Below, piece after piece: positions 21,762 through 32,915 of a stretch of 64,000 nucleotides of DNA. Positions within the stretch are counted from its first letter, which is position 1. Each line of letters starts with the position of its first letter. A model generated the notes under the pieces. That model had not been told where the DNA came from and did not search any database. It worked only from the letters and a program-made list of their open reading frames with translations. The position numbers were made by a program, and so were the translations under genes. The DNA is from Schistocerca nitens (taxonomy: Eukaryota; Arthropoda; Insecta; Orthoptera; Acrididae). The DNA lies in NCBI RefSeq assembly GCF_023898315.1, contig NC_064619.1, forward strand, positions 298,258,150 through 298,322,149, written 5' to 3'.

Positions 21762-22200
21762 GGGCGGCCGGTGTGGCCTTGCGGTTCTAGGCGCTACAGT
21801 CTGGAACCGCGCGACCGCTACGGTCGCAAATTCGAATCCTGCCTCGGGCATGGATGTGTGTGATGTCCTTAGGTTAGTTAGGGGTTGGGTTGTTTGGGGA
21901 AGGAGACCAGACAGCGAGATCATCGGTCTCATCGGATTAGGGAAGGACGGGGAAGGAAGTCGGCTGTGCCCTTTCAAAGGAACCATCCCGCCATTTGCCT
22001 GGAGCGGTTTAGGGAAATCACGGAAAACCTAAATCAGGATGGCCGGAGACGGGATTGAACCGTCGTCCTCCCGAATGTCAGTCCAGTCTCTAACCACTGC
22101 GCCACCGCGCTCGGTGGTTAGTTAAGTTTAAGTAGTTCTAAGTTCTAGGGGACAGATGACCTCAGATGTTAAGTCCCATAGTGCTCAGAGCCATTTGAAC
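21762..22200 (+). repeat. SINE family A, interrupted by SINE D
   Basis: Head GGCCTTGCGGTTCTAGGCGC, body split after TTAGGTTAGTTA, and the rest resumes AGTTTAAGTAGTTCTAAG and ends CATTTGAAC. Outer duplications CATATCCCAGA (21751-21761 and 22201-22211) are exact. Confidence 0.95.
21881..22115 (-). repeat. SINE family D nested in SINE A
   Basis: Complete D copy, body at the left and tRNA-like head at the right, ending CGCCACCGCGCTCGGT. It inserted into the A body with an exact 9-bp duplication GGTTAGTTA (21872-21880 and 22116-22124). Confidence 0.95.
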
Positions 22201-23269
22201 CATATCCCAGATGTGCTCGATCGTGTACAGATATGGCGAGTTGGGGGGGTCAGCACAGCAGCTGGAACTCGCCACTGTGTTCCTCGAAGCATTTCATCGC
22301 TCTCCTTGCCTTATGACATGGTCCATTATCTTGTCGAAAAATGCCACTGTCGGCGAGAATCGTGATCATCAGGAAGGTGTGTACGTTGTCTGCAACCAGT
22401 GTACGATACTCCTTGGTACATTGCACAACCGCCACTGGACCTATGGATGCCCATGTGAATGTTCTCCAGAGCACAATCGAGCCGCCACCAGCTTGTCTCC
22501 GTCTCGCAGTAAAGGTGTCGAAGAGCTGCTCCCCCGGAAGACGATGGACTCGCGCTCTCCCATGGGCATGATTAGACCATGCAACGCTCAGCCACTGCGT
22601 GAACGTCCAGAGTCGATGGTCACGTGTTCATTTCAGTCGTAGTTGCCGATGTCGTGGTGTTTAACACTGGCACAAGCGTGAGTCGTCGGTTGCAGAGGTC
22701 CATCTTTAGGAGTGTTTGGTTCACTGTGTGTTCAGAAACACTTGTACTCTGCCCAGCATTAAAGTCTGATGTTAGTTCCGCCACAGTTAGCTGCCTGTCC
22801 TGTTTTACGAGTCTGCCCAGTCTACGATGTCGGACATCTTGAATGATGTGTGGCTGCCCAACCCCACAACGTCTGGACTTGGATTCACATTCCTTTTTGG
22901 ACCGATGACATTAGCAGTTTGGTCCCATAAGACCTTACCACTATCAAATCACATTGGTTTCTCCATGTGTTGAAAACACACCGCAGCAATCCTCGAATAC
23001 CCAACAAGTCGTGCAGTTTCCGAAATGTTCATGCTGAGCCTCCGGGCCGTCACAACATGCGCACAACTGGATAGATCGCGCGCCTTCCCCATCCCACACA
23101 CGGAAAGCACCCTCACTGATACTACATGCACCGTACGTGTATCTGATTAGTATTCATTCCTCGCCAGGCGACGCTATCCCCTGAACGGGTTTATATCGAT
23201 ATTAGGTCGGTGGTCATAATGTGCTGTTATGTTTACACATAATTCAGGGTCGTGGGCGTGGCTGGACTG

Positions 23270-24440
23270 GGGAAGCTTGCACTCTAACGTTTTTCATTTT
23301 CCTGCTTCCGACGTTCCTGCTCAGAGTGTAAGACAGCAGCTGAAGTAGTTGTGCGCCAATGTTTACGATCTTCTGCTGCGGCGCACAGACTACTTAGGCC
23401 AATGTTTAGACTCCTTAGGTTTTTCTTGAATAGGTATAGGGTCCTCATAGCGCTTCGGAGGAGCACCAAGGTGTCTTCTACCCGTGTTCACTTCTCTCTA
23501 CAAAATTTGTCGAGAAAGTCTGTTGTTTCTCATCCGCTGGACATGCCCAATTCATCTGAGTTGGTGACAAATAACGGTGGCTTCTATACTGTACACATCC
23601 CATTTGATTTTCGTAATGTATCTAATCTTCAGTTGGTTGAAGTGTTCTAGTTTCTTAAGATCACGGCGATGTTGTGTCGCCGGCCGCGGTGGCCGTGCGG
23701 TTCTAGGCGCTTCAGTTCGGAACCGCGGGACTGCTACGGTCGCAGGTTCGATTCCTGCCTCGGGCGTAGATGTGTGTGATGTCCTTAGGTTAGTTAGGTT
23801 TAAGTAGTTCTAAGTTCTAGGGGACTGATGACCTAAGATGTTGAGTCCCATAGTGCTCAGAGCCATTTGAACCATTTGATGTTGTGTCCAGGTTTCGCTA
23901 CTGCAGAGCAGTGTAGAAACAATATCTGCTCGATGTTCCATCAATTTGGTGCATAGTGTCAGATCTTTGTTCAGGAAGAGCCGATGTAGGTGACATCCAA
24001 AAGGAATGTTTGCGGCATGCATCCTGTGCTCCAGGTCCTTTTCCCACGAGCAATTAGTTGATAATATACTTCCTAGATAGAATAAGATGTGCTGGAAATA
24101 GAGATACAGAGAGGCAGTTCCAGGACCTGGCTGTGCTAGTACCTTTGTTTTTTAAATGTTGATGGCCAGCCAAGCCGTTTATATGCAGAACTGAAATAAC
24201 TTACAGACAGATGCACCTCTGCCAGTGTGTTAGCTGGAGAAGCGAACTGTAGTTCAGTTACCTGAGTGAGATTCGTGTATCTTTTGGTGTGCAGTCCGGA
24301 GCCTCCGTCAAATCTATATTTATGTTCTACTCCTCCACTGTTTATAGACTAGGTACAGATCAAACAACGTTGTCGCGAGGACATATCCTTGTTTGAGTCT
24401 ATCAGGAATAGAGAATCTGTCAGATCTTTCATTCTGGTAT
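23270..24440 (-). pseudogene. Non-LTR retrotransposon fragment (RT C-terminal half)
   Basis: The minus strand shows RLKQGYVLATTLFDLYL near 24400-24350, matching the reverse-transcriptase block usually written G-x-x-QG-x-x-L-x-P-T-L-F. Further along it has LLCSSETWTQH, then (past a SINE) RRDLKKLEHFNQLKIRYI. Frameshifts and stops are frequent. The wording differs from the 39.5-kb family, so this is a second non-LTR clade. Confidence 0.72.
23679..23877 (+). repeat. SINE family A, full length
   Basis: Head GGTGGCCGTGCGGTTCTAGG, tail AGCCATTTGAACCATTT. Exact duplications GATGTTGTGTC (23668-23678 and 23878-23888). It splits the non-LTR fragment between SETWTQH and RRDLKK. Confidence 0.96.
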
Positions 24441-24653
24441 AGCACTTGCCCAGACATGCCATCATGTGTTCGCAATGTATCATTACTGTGCTCGCAAAAT
24501 ATCGTTACTGTGGCCTTCTAGTAATATGAACATAAAATGCAGTGACACGGCCTGGAAATTGTTGCGAAAAACGCTGAAGGAAAAAACTAAGAAGTACGAG
24601 GAAAACATTATTAATATAAAGGAAGTACAATATGAGTTGTCAAGAAACCTATT
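24441..24653. other. Unassigned
   Basis: A short open frame (24466-24705) runs into the following SINE and shows no family motif. Confidence 0.35.
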
Positions 24654-24664
24654 AAACCGTCTGA

Positions 24665-24785
24665 TCCTGCCTCGGGCATGGTTGTGTGCGATGTCCTTAG
24701 GTTAGTTAGGTTTAAGTCGTTCTAAGTTCTAGGGGACTGATGACCTCAGATGTTAAGTCCCATGGTGCTCAGAGCCATTTGAGCC
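24665..24785 (+). repeat. SINE family A, 5'-truncated
   Basis: It starts inside the B box region (TCCTGCCTCGGGCATGG), so the tRNA head is absent. The tail is normal. Exact duplications AAACCGTCTGA (24654-24664 and 24786-24796) show it inserted in this truncated form. Confidence 0.93.
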
Positions 24786-25127
24786 AAACCGTCTGAGAAG
24801 TCGCAGTGCAGATCCATCACAATAACAATGATACGCTGTATTTACAGCACATCTTGGCTGAAATAGATAGTAACGGAAATGACAAACTGTATGTTATCCA
24901 AAGAGGAGGTAGTCAGTCTCCCACTGAGGTTACCACTACTTCTGTGACCCATGCTCTGGCAAGACAACGCAAACTGCTTTGGGGCCACTATGCACGGCAA
25001 GGGAAAATTAACTCCGGCAGAGAAAAAAATTTCTAAAATGTAATGTTATTATATTAACATCTCTTTCGATCATAAACAAACACGATGGCCCCTTTTCCAC
25101 ATCAGTTTACATCAACATCTGCCGGAA

Positions 25128-25176
25128 GCTAAAACTGTGGCCCAGACTGGGATTCAAATCTGGAACTGCACTATCA
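25128..25176 (-). repeat. Possible tRNA-like SINE fragment
   Basis: On minus it reads CAGTTCCAGATTTGAATCCC followed by AGTCTGGGCCACAGTTTT, similar to the B box and flank of the 40399 foldback SINE. Short and uncertain. Confidence 0.3.
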
Positions 25177-25194
25177 ATGATGCTTTCTGAAAAG

Positions 25195-25690
25195 CTTGAA
25201 CTTCCATCTACATTTGAACTCCACAAACCACTTTATGGTGTGTGGCAAAGGATACTTTTGTCCATTGTCATTTGTCCCTTTTTCGTTCTAGCCGCGAATG
25301 ATCCGCGGGTAGATAGATTGTTGGTACGCCTCTGTGCCGTGTGCATTCGAATATTTCTGATTTTACTTTCGTGTCTTCTCTGGAGATATATGTAGGATGG
25401 AGCAATATATTGGTGGATTGTTCTAGGAACATGTGATCTCGCAATTTTAAGAGTAAATCACTCCGTGATGCGCAACGCCTCTCTAGTAGGATCTCCATGA
25501 CAGTTTTGGGCTTAGTAAACGTACCAGTGATGAAACGCACAACTTCTGTTGACCTTCTGTATTAACTCAATCAGTCCTATCTGGTACGTGTCCATTACTG
25601 AAAAGCAACATTCAAGTACCGGTCCAACGAAGGCGCTGTGAGTTACCTCCTCAATGGTTATTTTGTTACGCAGAGAGCCTGTTGGAGGCG
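25195..25690 (-). pseudogene. Non-LTR retrotransposon C-terminal fragment
   Basis: Minus-strand pieces KITIEEV, FVGPVLECC, MDTYQIGLIE, PSYIYLQRR and KIRNIR line up in order with the copy at 39510-40248 (KEV, LVRPLLEYC, WDPYQIGLKE, PPTYISRRD, KIREIR). It is frameshifted and undergoing decay. Confidence 0.7.
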
Positions 25691-26200
25691 ATGTATGAAC
25701 TGCCAGCCGTGGCCATATTCGAGTCCAGTGATTGGACCTCGGAATCTTCCTGGAAGTAGTTGCACTGATGCAGGCCTTTAATTATTGACACTGGAGTACT
25801 GTGAATTCTGACAGTGTCTCACTGGTCAAAGTGAGACTAGTGAAGTTTATTTATACTGATCTGACAAGTGTAGCCTTACAAGGAATTGACCCAGGTCCGT
25901 CAATAAACGGTTCCCGTTATACAGAGTGTTATGAGTAAAGTTGCGGACATTGCTATCATTGGTACCCAATTCTGTGCGTTAGTTGTTTTTTCTTTGCGTC
26001 TAACAGTCTTCCCGAAAACAGGTCACATAATTTACTACCTGATGTTTTCTGAACGGTTGTAAGTGCACCACTACGTAGACTACACGTATCAGTATAGATT
26101 AACCATTTCGAGTGCACGCGTCCACGTTTCAACAACTGACCTGGAGAATAAGTATTAATGGCTTGCTCTTGCCACACGTACTTGTAGGTACTAACCAGCA
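25691..26200. other. Unassigned
   Basis: About 510 bp with no recognised feature. Confidence 0.35.
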
Positions 26201-26347
26201 TACACTGACGTGACAAAGAAGCTGCTATACGCGTACGTATTCAAATACAGATATATGTAAACAGGTAGAATACGGCGCGGCGGTTGGCAACACCTATATA
26301 AGCAACAAGTCTCTCGCGCAGTTATTAGATCGGTTGCTGCTGCTACA

Positions 26348-27530
26348 ATGGCAGGTTATCAAGACTGAAATGAGTTTGAACGTGGAGTTCTAGTTGGCGC
26401 ACAAGCGATGGGACACAGCATCTGAGAGGTAGCGATGAAGTGGGGCTTTTCCCGCACGACCATTTCACGACTATACCGTGAATATCAGGAACCCGGTAAA
26501 ACATCAAATCTCCGACATCGCTGCCGCCGGAAAAAGATCCTGCAAGGACGAGGCCAACGACGACTGGAGAGAATGATTCAGCGTGACAGAAGTGTAAACC
26601 TTCCGCAAATTGCTGCAGATTTGGGACCAGCGTACGAACCATTCAACGAAACATAATAGATATGGGCTTTTTGAAGCGAAAGGCCACTCGTGTACCCTTG
26701 ATGACTGGACGACACAGAGCTTTACGCCTCGCCTGGGCCCGTCAACACCGACACTGGACTCTTGATGACTGGAAATATGCTGCCTAGTCAAGCGAGTTTC
26801 GTTTCAAATTGTATCGAGCGGATGGACGTGTACGGGTATGGAGACAACCTCATGAATCCATGGACCCTGCATGTCAGCAGGGAACTGTTCAAGCTGGTGG
26901 AGGCTCTGTAATGGTGTGGGCGTAGATACGACTCTGACAGGCGACACGTCCGTAAGCATCCTGCCTGATTACCTGCGTCCATTATGCATTCCGACGGACT
27001 TGGGCAATTCCAAAAGGACAAAGCGGCATGCCACAAGTCCAGAATTGCTACAGAGTGGCTCCAGGAACACTCTTCTGAGTTTAAACACTTTCGATTGAAA
27101 ATGGTTCAAATGGCTCTGAGCACTATGGGACTTAACATCTGAGGTCATCAGTCCCCTAGAACTACTTAAACCTAACTAACCTAAGGACATCACATACATC
27201 CATGCCTGAGGCAGGATTCGAACCTGCGACCGTAGCGGTCACGCGGTTCCAGACTGTAGCGCCTAGAACCGCGCGGCCACACCGGCCGGCCAAACACTTT
27301 CGCTGGCTACCTAAAGCACAGACGTGAATATTATTGAGCATATCTGGGATGACTTGCACTGTGCTGTTCAGAAGAGATCTTCACCCCCTCGTATTCTTAC
27401 GAATTTATGGACAGCCCTGCAGGATTCATGGTGTCACTTCCCTCCAGCACTATTTCAGATATTACTCGAGTCCATGCCACGTCGTGTTGCAGGACTACTG
27501 CAAGCTCCTGGGAGCCCTACACGATATTAG
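26348..27530 (+). pseudogene. Tc1-like transposase, degraded
   Basis: The start is MAGYQD at 26348, in the same place as relatives. The helix-turn-helix region EVAMKWGFSRTTISRLYREY is intact. The first catalytic site is destroyed: the usual Trp-Ser-Asp-Glu-Ser region reads stop-Ser-Ser-Glu-Phe. RADGRVRVWRQPHESMDP follows in another frame. An Asp survives at the second site (FQKDKAACHKSR), and NIIEHIWDD holds the Glu. The reading ends QAPGSPTRY. A SINE splits it before that last part. Confidence 0.88.
27094..27291 (-). repeat. SINE family A, full length
   Basis: Tail AATGGTTCAAATGGCTCTG at the left, head ending ACACCGGCCGGCC at the right. Exact duplications AAACACTTTCG (27083-27093 and 27292-27302). 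Confidence 0.96.
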
Positions 27531-27564
27531 GCAGGTGTACCAGTTTCTTTGGTTCTTCAGTGTA

Positions 27565-27989
27565 TTAACATACTATTCGTAATAGCTATAATCATCAATC
27601 TGCAAATGAAATAAAAAGTAATGTATGTTGTTCAGTACACCGTCCTCAGTCACCAATAAAAATATCTGCACTTGTGTCCTTAACACGCTGTATACGATGA
27701 GCAATACGTCACATAATGTCTCTGCAGCACTGCAGAGTGCATTGATTTTTTCGGCGGGCACGAGTGTGACTGCGCGCGTCTCCACGGAATTTCTGAGGCA
27801 CCCGGACGAAATGAGTGTTATCACCGTTAAGGAAATTTTCGAGGCCCGAAACCTGTAATTCCTGTTTTAGCAAAAGAAATGGCTGACATTTGTCTTATCT
27901 TTCAGGAAGAAAGATGGTTGCAAAAGTTAATGACAAAGCAACAATAATGCAAAAATTGACCCCATCGGATTCTTGTCGTGTACAGCGGT
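27565..27989. other. Unassigned
   Basis: No recognised feature. Short frames on both strands only. Confidence 0.35.
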
Positions 27990-28290
27990 AATAGAATTTC
28001 GGGGTCCTTGTCGGCCGGTGACAAGACAATGACCGGCCCGTGCCGGACGGGACGCCGTCGCCAGGCGACGAGGCGTGTGCAGCTGGCTGCGACGCGCCGC
28101 CCCGCGCACAGTAGCCCGGTAGCTTGCAGGCATGCGCCGCCACATTCCGCCGGCCGGCCGTAACACGAGACCGGCTGCGACGACGCCCGCGAGGCCGCAC
28201 CGCGCACTGACAGCCCTTGTGGCGGGTCGGCCACCGTCCGGTATGCTCGGCCGGCCGCGCTCAATGCACGTCGCCATCCTCGCAGGGTCC
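27990..28290. other. GC/CpG-rich island
   Basis: Highly GC- and CpG-rich. Three minus-strand frames (up to 141 codons) and plus-strand frames are open together, which argues for composition rather than coding. A promoter island is possible but unproven. Confidence 0.4.
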
Positions 28291-28603
28291 TAAGTTCCAC
28301 CTGCTCACTCGAAACGGTACGACTCACTCTTCTGTACTTATCGGATGGCAGCCTCTTTCGTCGTGTAGCAAAACTAAAAGCGGGTTTTTTAGAGTTGAAC
28401 TTTTATGTATCGGTGACACTAGGGACTCGTCACTATCGAAGTTGGAGATGGAAGAACCACCTCGACCTTCACGTAATAAATGAGATTTCATCGTGTAGAC
28501 CAGGAGTGGCTAATCTAGCTTACCTGTGCCGCAATGAAAGAAGAAGAGTATTTTTGGGCCGCAAAAAACATTTAAATCTAAGCGCTGACCACAAAAAGGG
28601 GGG

Positions 28604-29022
28604 TTGTTACATCACTATTTCTAGCATAATGCTTGGTGCTGGCTCTGTGACGGAAGGTGGAACATGCTTTAATGTATCGCCATGAGAGTTGTTTCTCTGT
28701 CGATATGGATGCAAAAGTTTATTTTTGTACTTACTGCAACAGTATGGGCGGCTTTTATCGTTAGTGTCCATCTGTCTGCTTCCATTTTGACGGTCAGTTG
28801 GTACATCACTTCACACACTCTTCCACGATCTGTATTAACTGGCAATCAAAATGGAAGCAGACAGATGGACACTAACAGAAAAAAAAGCCGCCCATACTGT
28901 CGCAGTAAACTTTTGCATCCATAGCGACATATGAACAATAATCATGGCGATACATTAAAGCATGTTCCATGTTCCTGTCACAGAGCCAGCACCCAGCATG
29001 ACGCAAGAAATAGTGATGTAAC
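28604..29022. repeat. Foldback element, arms of about 190 bp
   Basis: The left arm (TTACATCACTATTTCTAGCA, then CTGGCTCTGTGACGG, TGCTTTAATGTATCGCCATG, GGATGCAAAAGTTTA, CATCTGTCTGCTTCC) is repeated in reverse complement by the right arm in the same order with small indels. The spacer is about 45-55 bp. There is no coding content. It may be a foldback or MITE-type transposon, or an inverted duplication. Confidence 0.88.
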
Positions 29023-29417
29023 GCCCAGAAAACTATCTAGATATGAACCTGAAAAGCAACAAAAGCTTTTTTATCGTTTGTCCAATAACATAAAATGTCT
29101 GACAGGTAGTGAAGCAAGTTTTGGATACAATTTAAAAACATTTCTCCTGGACAACTCTCTCTCTTCCGTTGACTAATTTCTACTGAAACACTGGTAGCTC
29201 GTAAAACGTGTAGCTGCATGTGTAGGACTAAACTGACACGTTCAGCATCATTTCGTCCAAATAATCTATGGAACACGTAACTAACTAATTAATTATCTAC
29301 CTTTTCTTCTGTATCAGAATTCGGTACCGTTGTTCACGAGAAAAAGTCGCTTTTAGTTTCCATCCGTGGAGATTTTAATTTTTGCAATCTACAGAAACTG
29401 AATAAAAACGCTACCTT
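29023..29417. other. Unassigned
   Basis: No recognised feature in about 390 bp. Confidence 0.35.
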
Positions 29418-29427
29418 CAGTCTTCCA

Positions 29428-29641
29428 GCCGCACGGGATTAGCCGAGCGGTCTGGGGCGCTGCAGTCATGGACTGTGCGGCTGATCCCGGCGGAGGTTCG
29501 AGTCCTCCCTCGGGGGCGGAGGTTCGAGTCCTCCCTCGGGCATGGGTGTGTGTGTTTGACCTTAAGTTAATTTAGGTTAAATAGTGTGTAAGCTTAGGGA
29601 CTGTTGACCTTAGCAGTCCCATAAGATTTCACACATCTGAA
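29428..29641 (+). repeat. SINE family B with duplicated B box
   Basis: Head ATTAGCCGAGCGGTCTGGG, body CTTAAGTTAATTTAGG, tail GATTTCACACATCTGAA. Exact duplications CAGTCTTCCA (29418-29427 and 29642-29651). A 26-bp segment holding the B box is duplicated in tandem (29489-29514 and 29515-29540). Confidence 0.94.
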
Positions 29642-29651
29642 CAGTCTTCCA

Positions 29652-30180
29652 AATTAACCAAAGTATAAACATCAAGGAGGTACATGCTAAGTTATTCGCT
29701 TACTAAAATAAATTACCTTGTGACTAAACGGCCAAATTTCCGAATATCCATATTAAAATGGCTTCTCTCCGCTTTATTGGATAGCGGTGCTGCGCTGCTG
29801 GCGGCTTCAGCTAAGTTGTTAAACTCGAGCCAAGCTTTTGCATCCGCTCGCAAAATATTTCACCTTTTCTGTCAAGCTCGGGCGGAAAAGTTTCGCGAAG
29901 TCTGACACTCCCGAGGTCTGAAACACTCTCGGCGCTCCTGGGGAAGGCAATAAAGCGACCAGAAGGGCGAAGAAGCGCTACTGTGCAGCCCTGGGCCGCG
30001 CTGGACGAGGCGGGCACCCGCTGCTGCAAACTATGCGTGAGCCGCTTTGAGACGGTACTGTTTGTCTTTACGACGGAACTTGTTGCTGCACCAGGTGGGT
30101 GAGATTTTTTTTTTAGTAAATGCGTCGTACTGCCTTAGGAAATTGATGTCCGGCACTGTCCCTCAGTTCCTGCAGAAAAT
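29652..30180. other. Unassigned
   Basis: About 530 bp of mixed composition. No gene motif. Confidence 0.35.
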
Positions 30181-30182
30181 CA

Positions 30183-30213
30183 GGGGGGGGGGGGGGGGGG
30201 GGAGGGGGGGGGG
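30183..30213 (+). repeat. Poly-G tract
   Basis: About 30 G interrupted by a single A. A strong quadruplex candidate whose length may be misassembled. Confidence 0.9.
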
Positions 30214-30478
30214 CAATTCGTAATGTCTCCTCCACAAGATCGCACGCCATCTCGTCACGAGGTGTGACAGCAGCGCTCCTGGAAAATAAAGTGAAAACTA
30301 TAGCGTCCGTGACGTTAATGTCTATGGAGTAGGAATAACCGTAATTCTTATGTCATGTATTTGTCACCAGTTTCTTTCAGCAATGTTATTAAAACAGCAC
30401 TGATTATTTTTCCCCTTTTTTTTGTAACAATACAATATTTCAAAGCAACGGAAATTTTACGAATTACAATGCCATTTG

Positions 30479-30530
30479 GACTGAAGATGAGGTATAACCC
30501 TCGAAACATGTCCCTAAATAAATAAGTAAT
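30479..30530 (+). repeat. Stem motif CTGAAGATG-stem-GAAAC
   Basis: CTGAAGATGAGG pairs through CCCTC with GAAAC directly after, then CTAAATAAATAAG. A clear member of the recurring set. Confidence 0.55.
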
Positions 30531-30604
30531 ACAATAGTTGACAAAGTTTGTGACTGGTAGCGGTAATTTAAAAAAAAAAAAGCCTTTACATATTTCTTGA
30601 GACA

Positions 30605-30782
30605 GTCACGGTCGCGTCCGGCCATCCTGATTTGGGTTTTCCGTGATTTCCCTAAATCGCTCCAGGCAAATCCCGGGGTGGTTCCTATGAAAGGGCACGG
30701 CCGACGTCCTTTCCAGTCCTTCCCTAATCTGATGAGACCGATGACCTCGCTGTCTGGTCTCCTCCACCAAACAACCCAACAG
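30605..30782 (+). repeat. SINE family D, head truncated
   Basis: It runs from GCGTCCGGCCATCCTGATTT through GATTTCCCTAAATCGCTCC and GAAAGGGCACGGCC to CCAAACAACCCAACAG. The tRNA-like head is missing. A SINE C follows at once. Confidence 0.85.
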
Positions 30783-30794
30783 CCACGGTCGAAA

Positions 30795-31014
30795 TGGGCC
30801 CGCATCTCGTGGTCGTGCGGTAGCGTTCTCGCTTCCCACGCCCGGGTTCCCGGGTTCGATTCCCGGCGGGGTCAGGGATTTTCTCTGCCTCGTGATGGCT
30901 GGGTGTTGTGTGCTGTCCTTAGGTTAGTTAGGTTTAAGTAGTTCTAAGTTCTAGGGGACTGATGACCATAGATGTTAAGTCCCATAGTGCTCAGAGCCAT
31001 TTGAACCATTTGAA
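30795..31014 (+). repeat. SINE family C, full length
   Basis: Gly-like head (CTCGTGGTCGTGCGGTAGCG, then CCCGGGTTCGATTCCCGGCG), linker CAGGGATTTTCTCTGCC, A-like body and tail. Exact duplications CCACGGTCGAAA (30783-30794 and 31015-31026). Confidence 0.95.
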
Positions 31015-31026
31015 CCACGGTCGAAA

Positions 31027-31342
31027 AATAGTCAAAATGGCTTCAAAATTAATAGTCTTTTAAAAAAATATTTATTTGAAAACCAAAAATTTAACCACTG
31101 ATGCTGTTACTAGCTGACACTTCGGTCGTTTTACCCGGTTATTAGTAAAAATAATAAAAGCACCTGTTACAACCAAGACCAAACAAATACCGAAAACTAC
31201 CGGTTATTCAGAACTAAAATACCGGTATCGCTTTTTTCATTGTTCAAAATGGCATTTTTCGCAAGGAGTCGGCAATTTTTGTACTATTCTCATTACCTAC
31301 GCTAGCTATCTACGAATTTGTTGCACAGAAGTCAGTAAACAG
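31027..31342. other. Unassigned
   Basis: No recognised feature. Confidence 0.35.
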
Positions 31343-31346
31343 TAAC

Positions 31347-31394
<48 letters not shown>
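31343..31394 (+). repeat. (CG)n(TG)n microsatellite
   Basis: An alternating CG run passes directly into a TG run, about 50 bases in all. Alternating purine-pyrimidine DNA of this type can adopt the Z form. Confidence 0.95.
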
Positions 31395-31397
<3 letters not shown>

Positions 31398-32504
31398 TTT
31401 TGATAACACTGATCGAGAGGCGGAAGTACTTCTCCCCACATCCCTTGAAGGTAATGAGTTGTTTCCCTCAGTCTCCGCACGCGTATGAGAACATGGACCA
31501 TAACAAGGCGCACAGAGTGGAAAAGAGTTTCTCTTTTATGTTCAAATCCAGCGTCGGCGAAATAGTATTTCCGATGTACGGAGTGAGCAAAATTTTCACT
31601 GATCTCCGTCATGTGCTGAAAACCCAAGGCGACGCGAAGGTCGGTGAAAAACATCGGAAAATATTTCCCAGGCGGGGTACAATGTGAGCGTCTCGCTGTT
31701 TCTCCCACGAATTTCTTCCGCGGGCCGGACTGAAACAAATACCGGGCCGAATCCGCTCCGCGGTCTGTCGGTTGTCCATCTGTGCCAAGACGTCGTCACA
31801 CGGAGCTTGCTTTCCAACGTCAACGATGAGCGTGTCTAACTCAATGTGTTCTGAACGCTCGGAAGCGATGCGACTTGTGCGTATGGTACGTGTGCCTCAA
31901 CGCGATATATGCGAACGCAGCGTATTCTAGTGGCAGTTGTTGGTTGTATCTCGCTCGCATGTCACACTGGGGCTTAAAAAATCCTACCTTAGCTCTATTA
32001 AAACGCACATTTCCTCCCTTGTCTATACGCTAGCGATGTCGTTCTGTCTGTAGTGTACGTAAATAAAGACTTCAATAACCATGAACACATTATAAGGCAA
32101 AAAGGAAAGAACAGGGTCCAGCCGATAAGGACATCGGCTTGTAAAAGTCCCATTAAAAATACTGCGCTACAAATTTATAATAGTTCTCCAAATAAGTTAA
32201 AAGTTATTTCATCATTCTCACTTTCTAGTAAAACTATACCGTTATTCTTACTTGGTGAATTTTCCTATCCAGTAGCAGAATCGTTACGACATCTGAAATA
32301 TAAAACTTGAAACAAGAAAGTGCAAATTTTCTTACTCAAGTAGTGCAAGCTATACTGTAGATAAAACCAGTCAGATAAATTCACTCCTAAGAGAGAGCGC
32401 ACTTATATTTACTAACATCGAATATTATAGAATGTACTTAGTTAAACTAATAATAAAGTATCAGAGGCTATTACAAAACGCGAATGTTAATAATATATAT
32501 ATTT
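31395..32504. other. Unassigned
   Basis: About 1.1 kb, no recognised element. The 142-codon minus frame at 31310-31738 is partly a translation of the microsatellite. Confidence 0.35.
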
Positions 32505-32507
32505 GGG

Positions 32508-32600
32508 CCCAGTGGGTAACGAACCACCGACACATCAGCTGCATCACTTCACAATTCTGCGTCCCTAATCATTACGCTAAACCGGCTACGAATCATATAT
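32508..32600 (-). repeat. Possible tRNA-like SINE fragment
   Basis: On minus it reads TAGCCGGTTTAGCGTAATGA and later GTCGGTGGTTCGTTACCC, an A-box-like and B-box-like pair at about tRNA spacing. No target duplication. Confidence 0.35.
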
Positions 32601-32915
32601 GATCATACTTTGTATCTTACCATCTCCTGAAAGCTTTAGTCATATATATTTTACTAACTGACATTTAACTAAAACAGACTGTACAAAGAACAATGCGTTT
32701 TCTATGGATCCTCCATGTTCCGTTGCCCTGGACGGGATACTTTCACAATACGCAAGTAACAATAATTTTTTAACTACTAATATGACGTTTCCCCTCATTT
32801 TATTACAACAAACCATACACAATTAATGGCGGGTTTTAGAGAGACCCTCAATGTGTTGGTTATTTCAAACAGCATATATTAGCAGCAAATAAACCCAATA
32901 AATACGGGCTTCAAA

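Larger units (their letters stand above)
21545..23230 (-). mobile_element. Tc1-like element with nested SINEs, degraded
   Basis: The ends are diverged inverted repeats: ACTATGACCACATATTTAAT at the left and the complement of GGTCGGTGGTCATAATGTG at the right. The minus-strand transposase is broken. A segment at 22474-22250 keeps IFRQDNGPCHKARRAMKCFEE, which contains the second catalytic Asp. The N-terminal region near 23000-23090 is recognisable but frameshifted. A SINE A carrying a SINE D sits inside. Confidence 0.82.
26203..27562 (+). mobile_element. Tc1-like element with a nested SINE
   Basis: The ends are CACTGACGTGACAAAGAAGC at the left and the complement of ...TTTCTTTGGTTCTTCAGTG at the right. 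TA flanks at 26201-26202 and 27563-27564. Without the SINE it is about 1.15 kb, so some sequence is lost. Confidence 0.9.
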
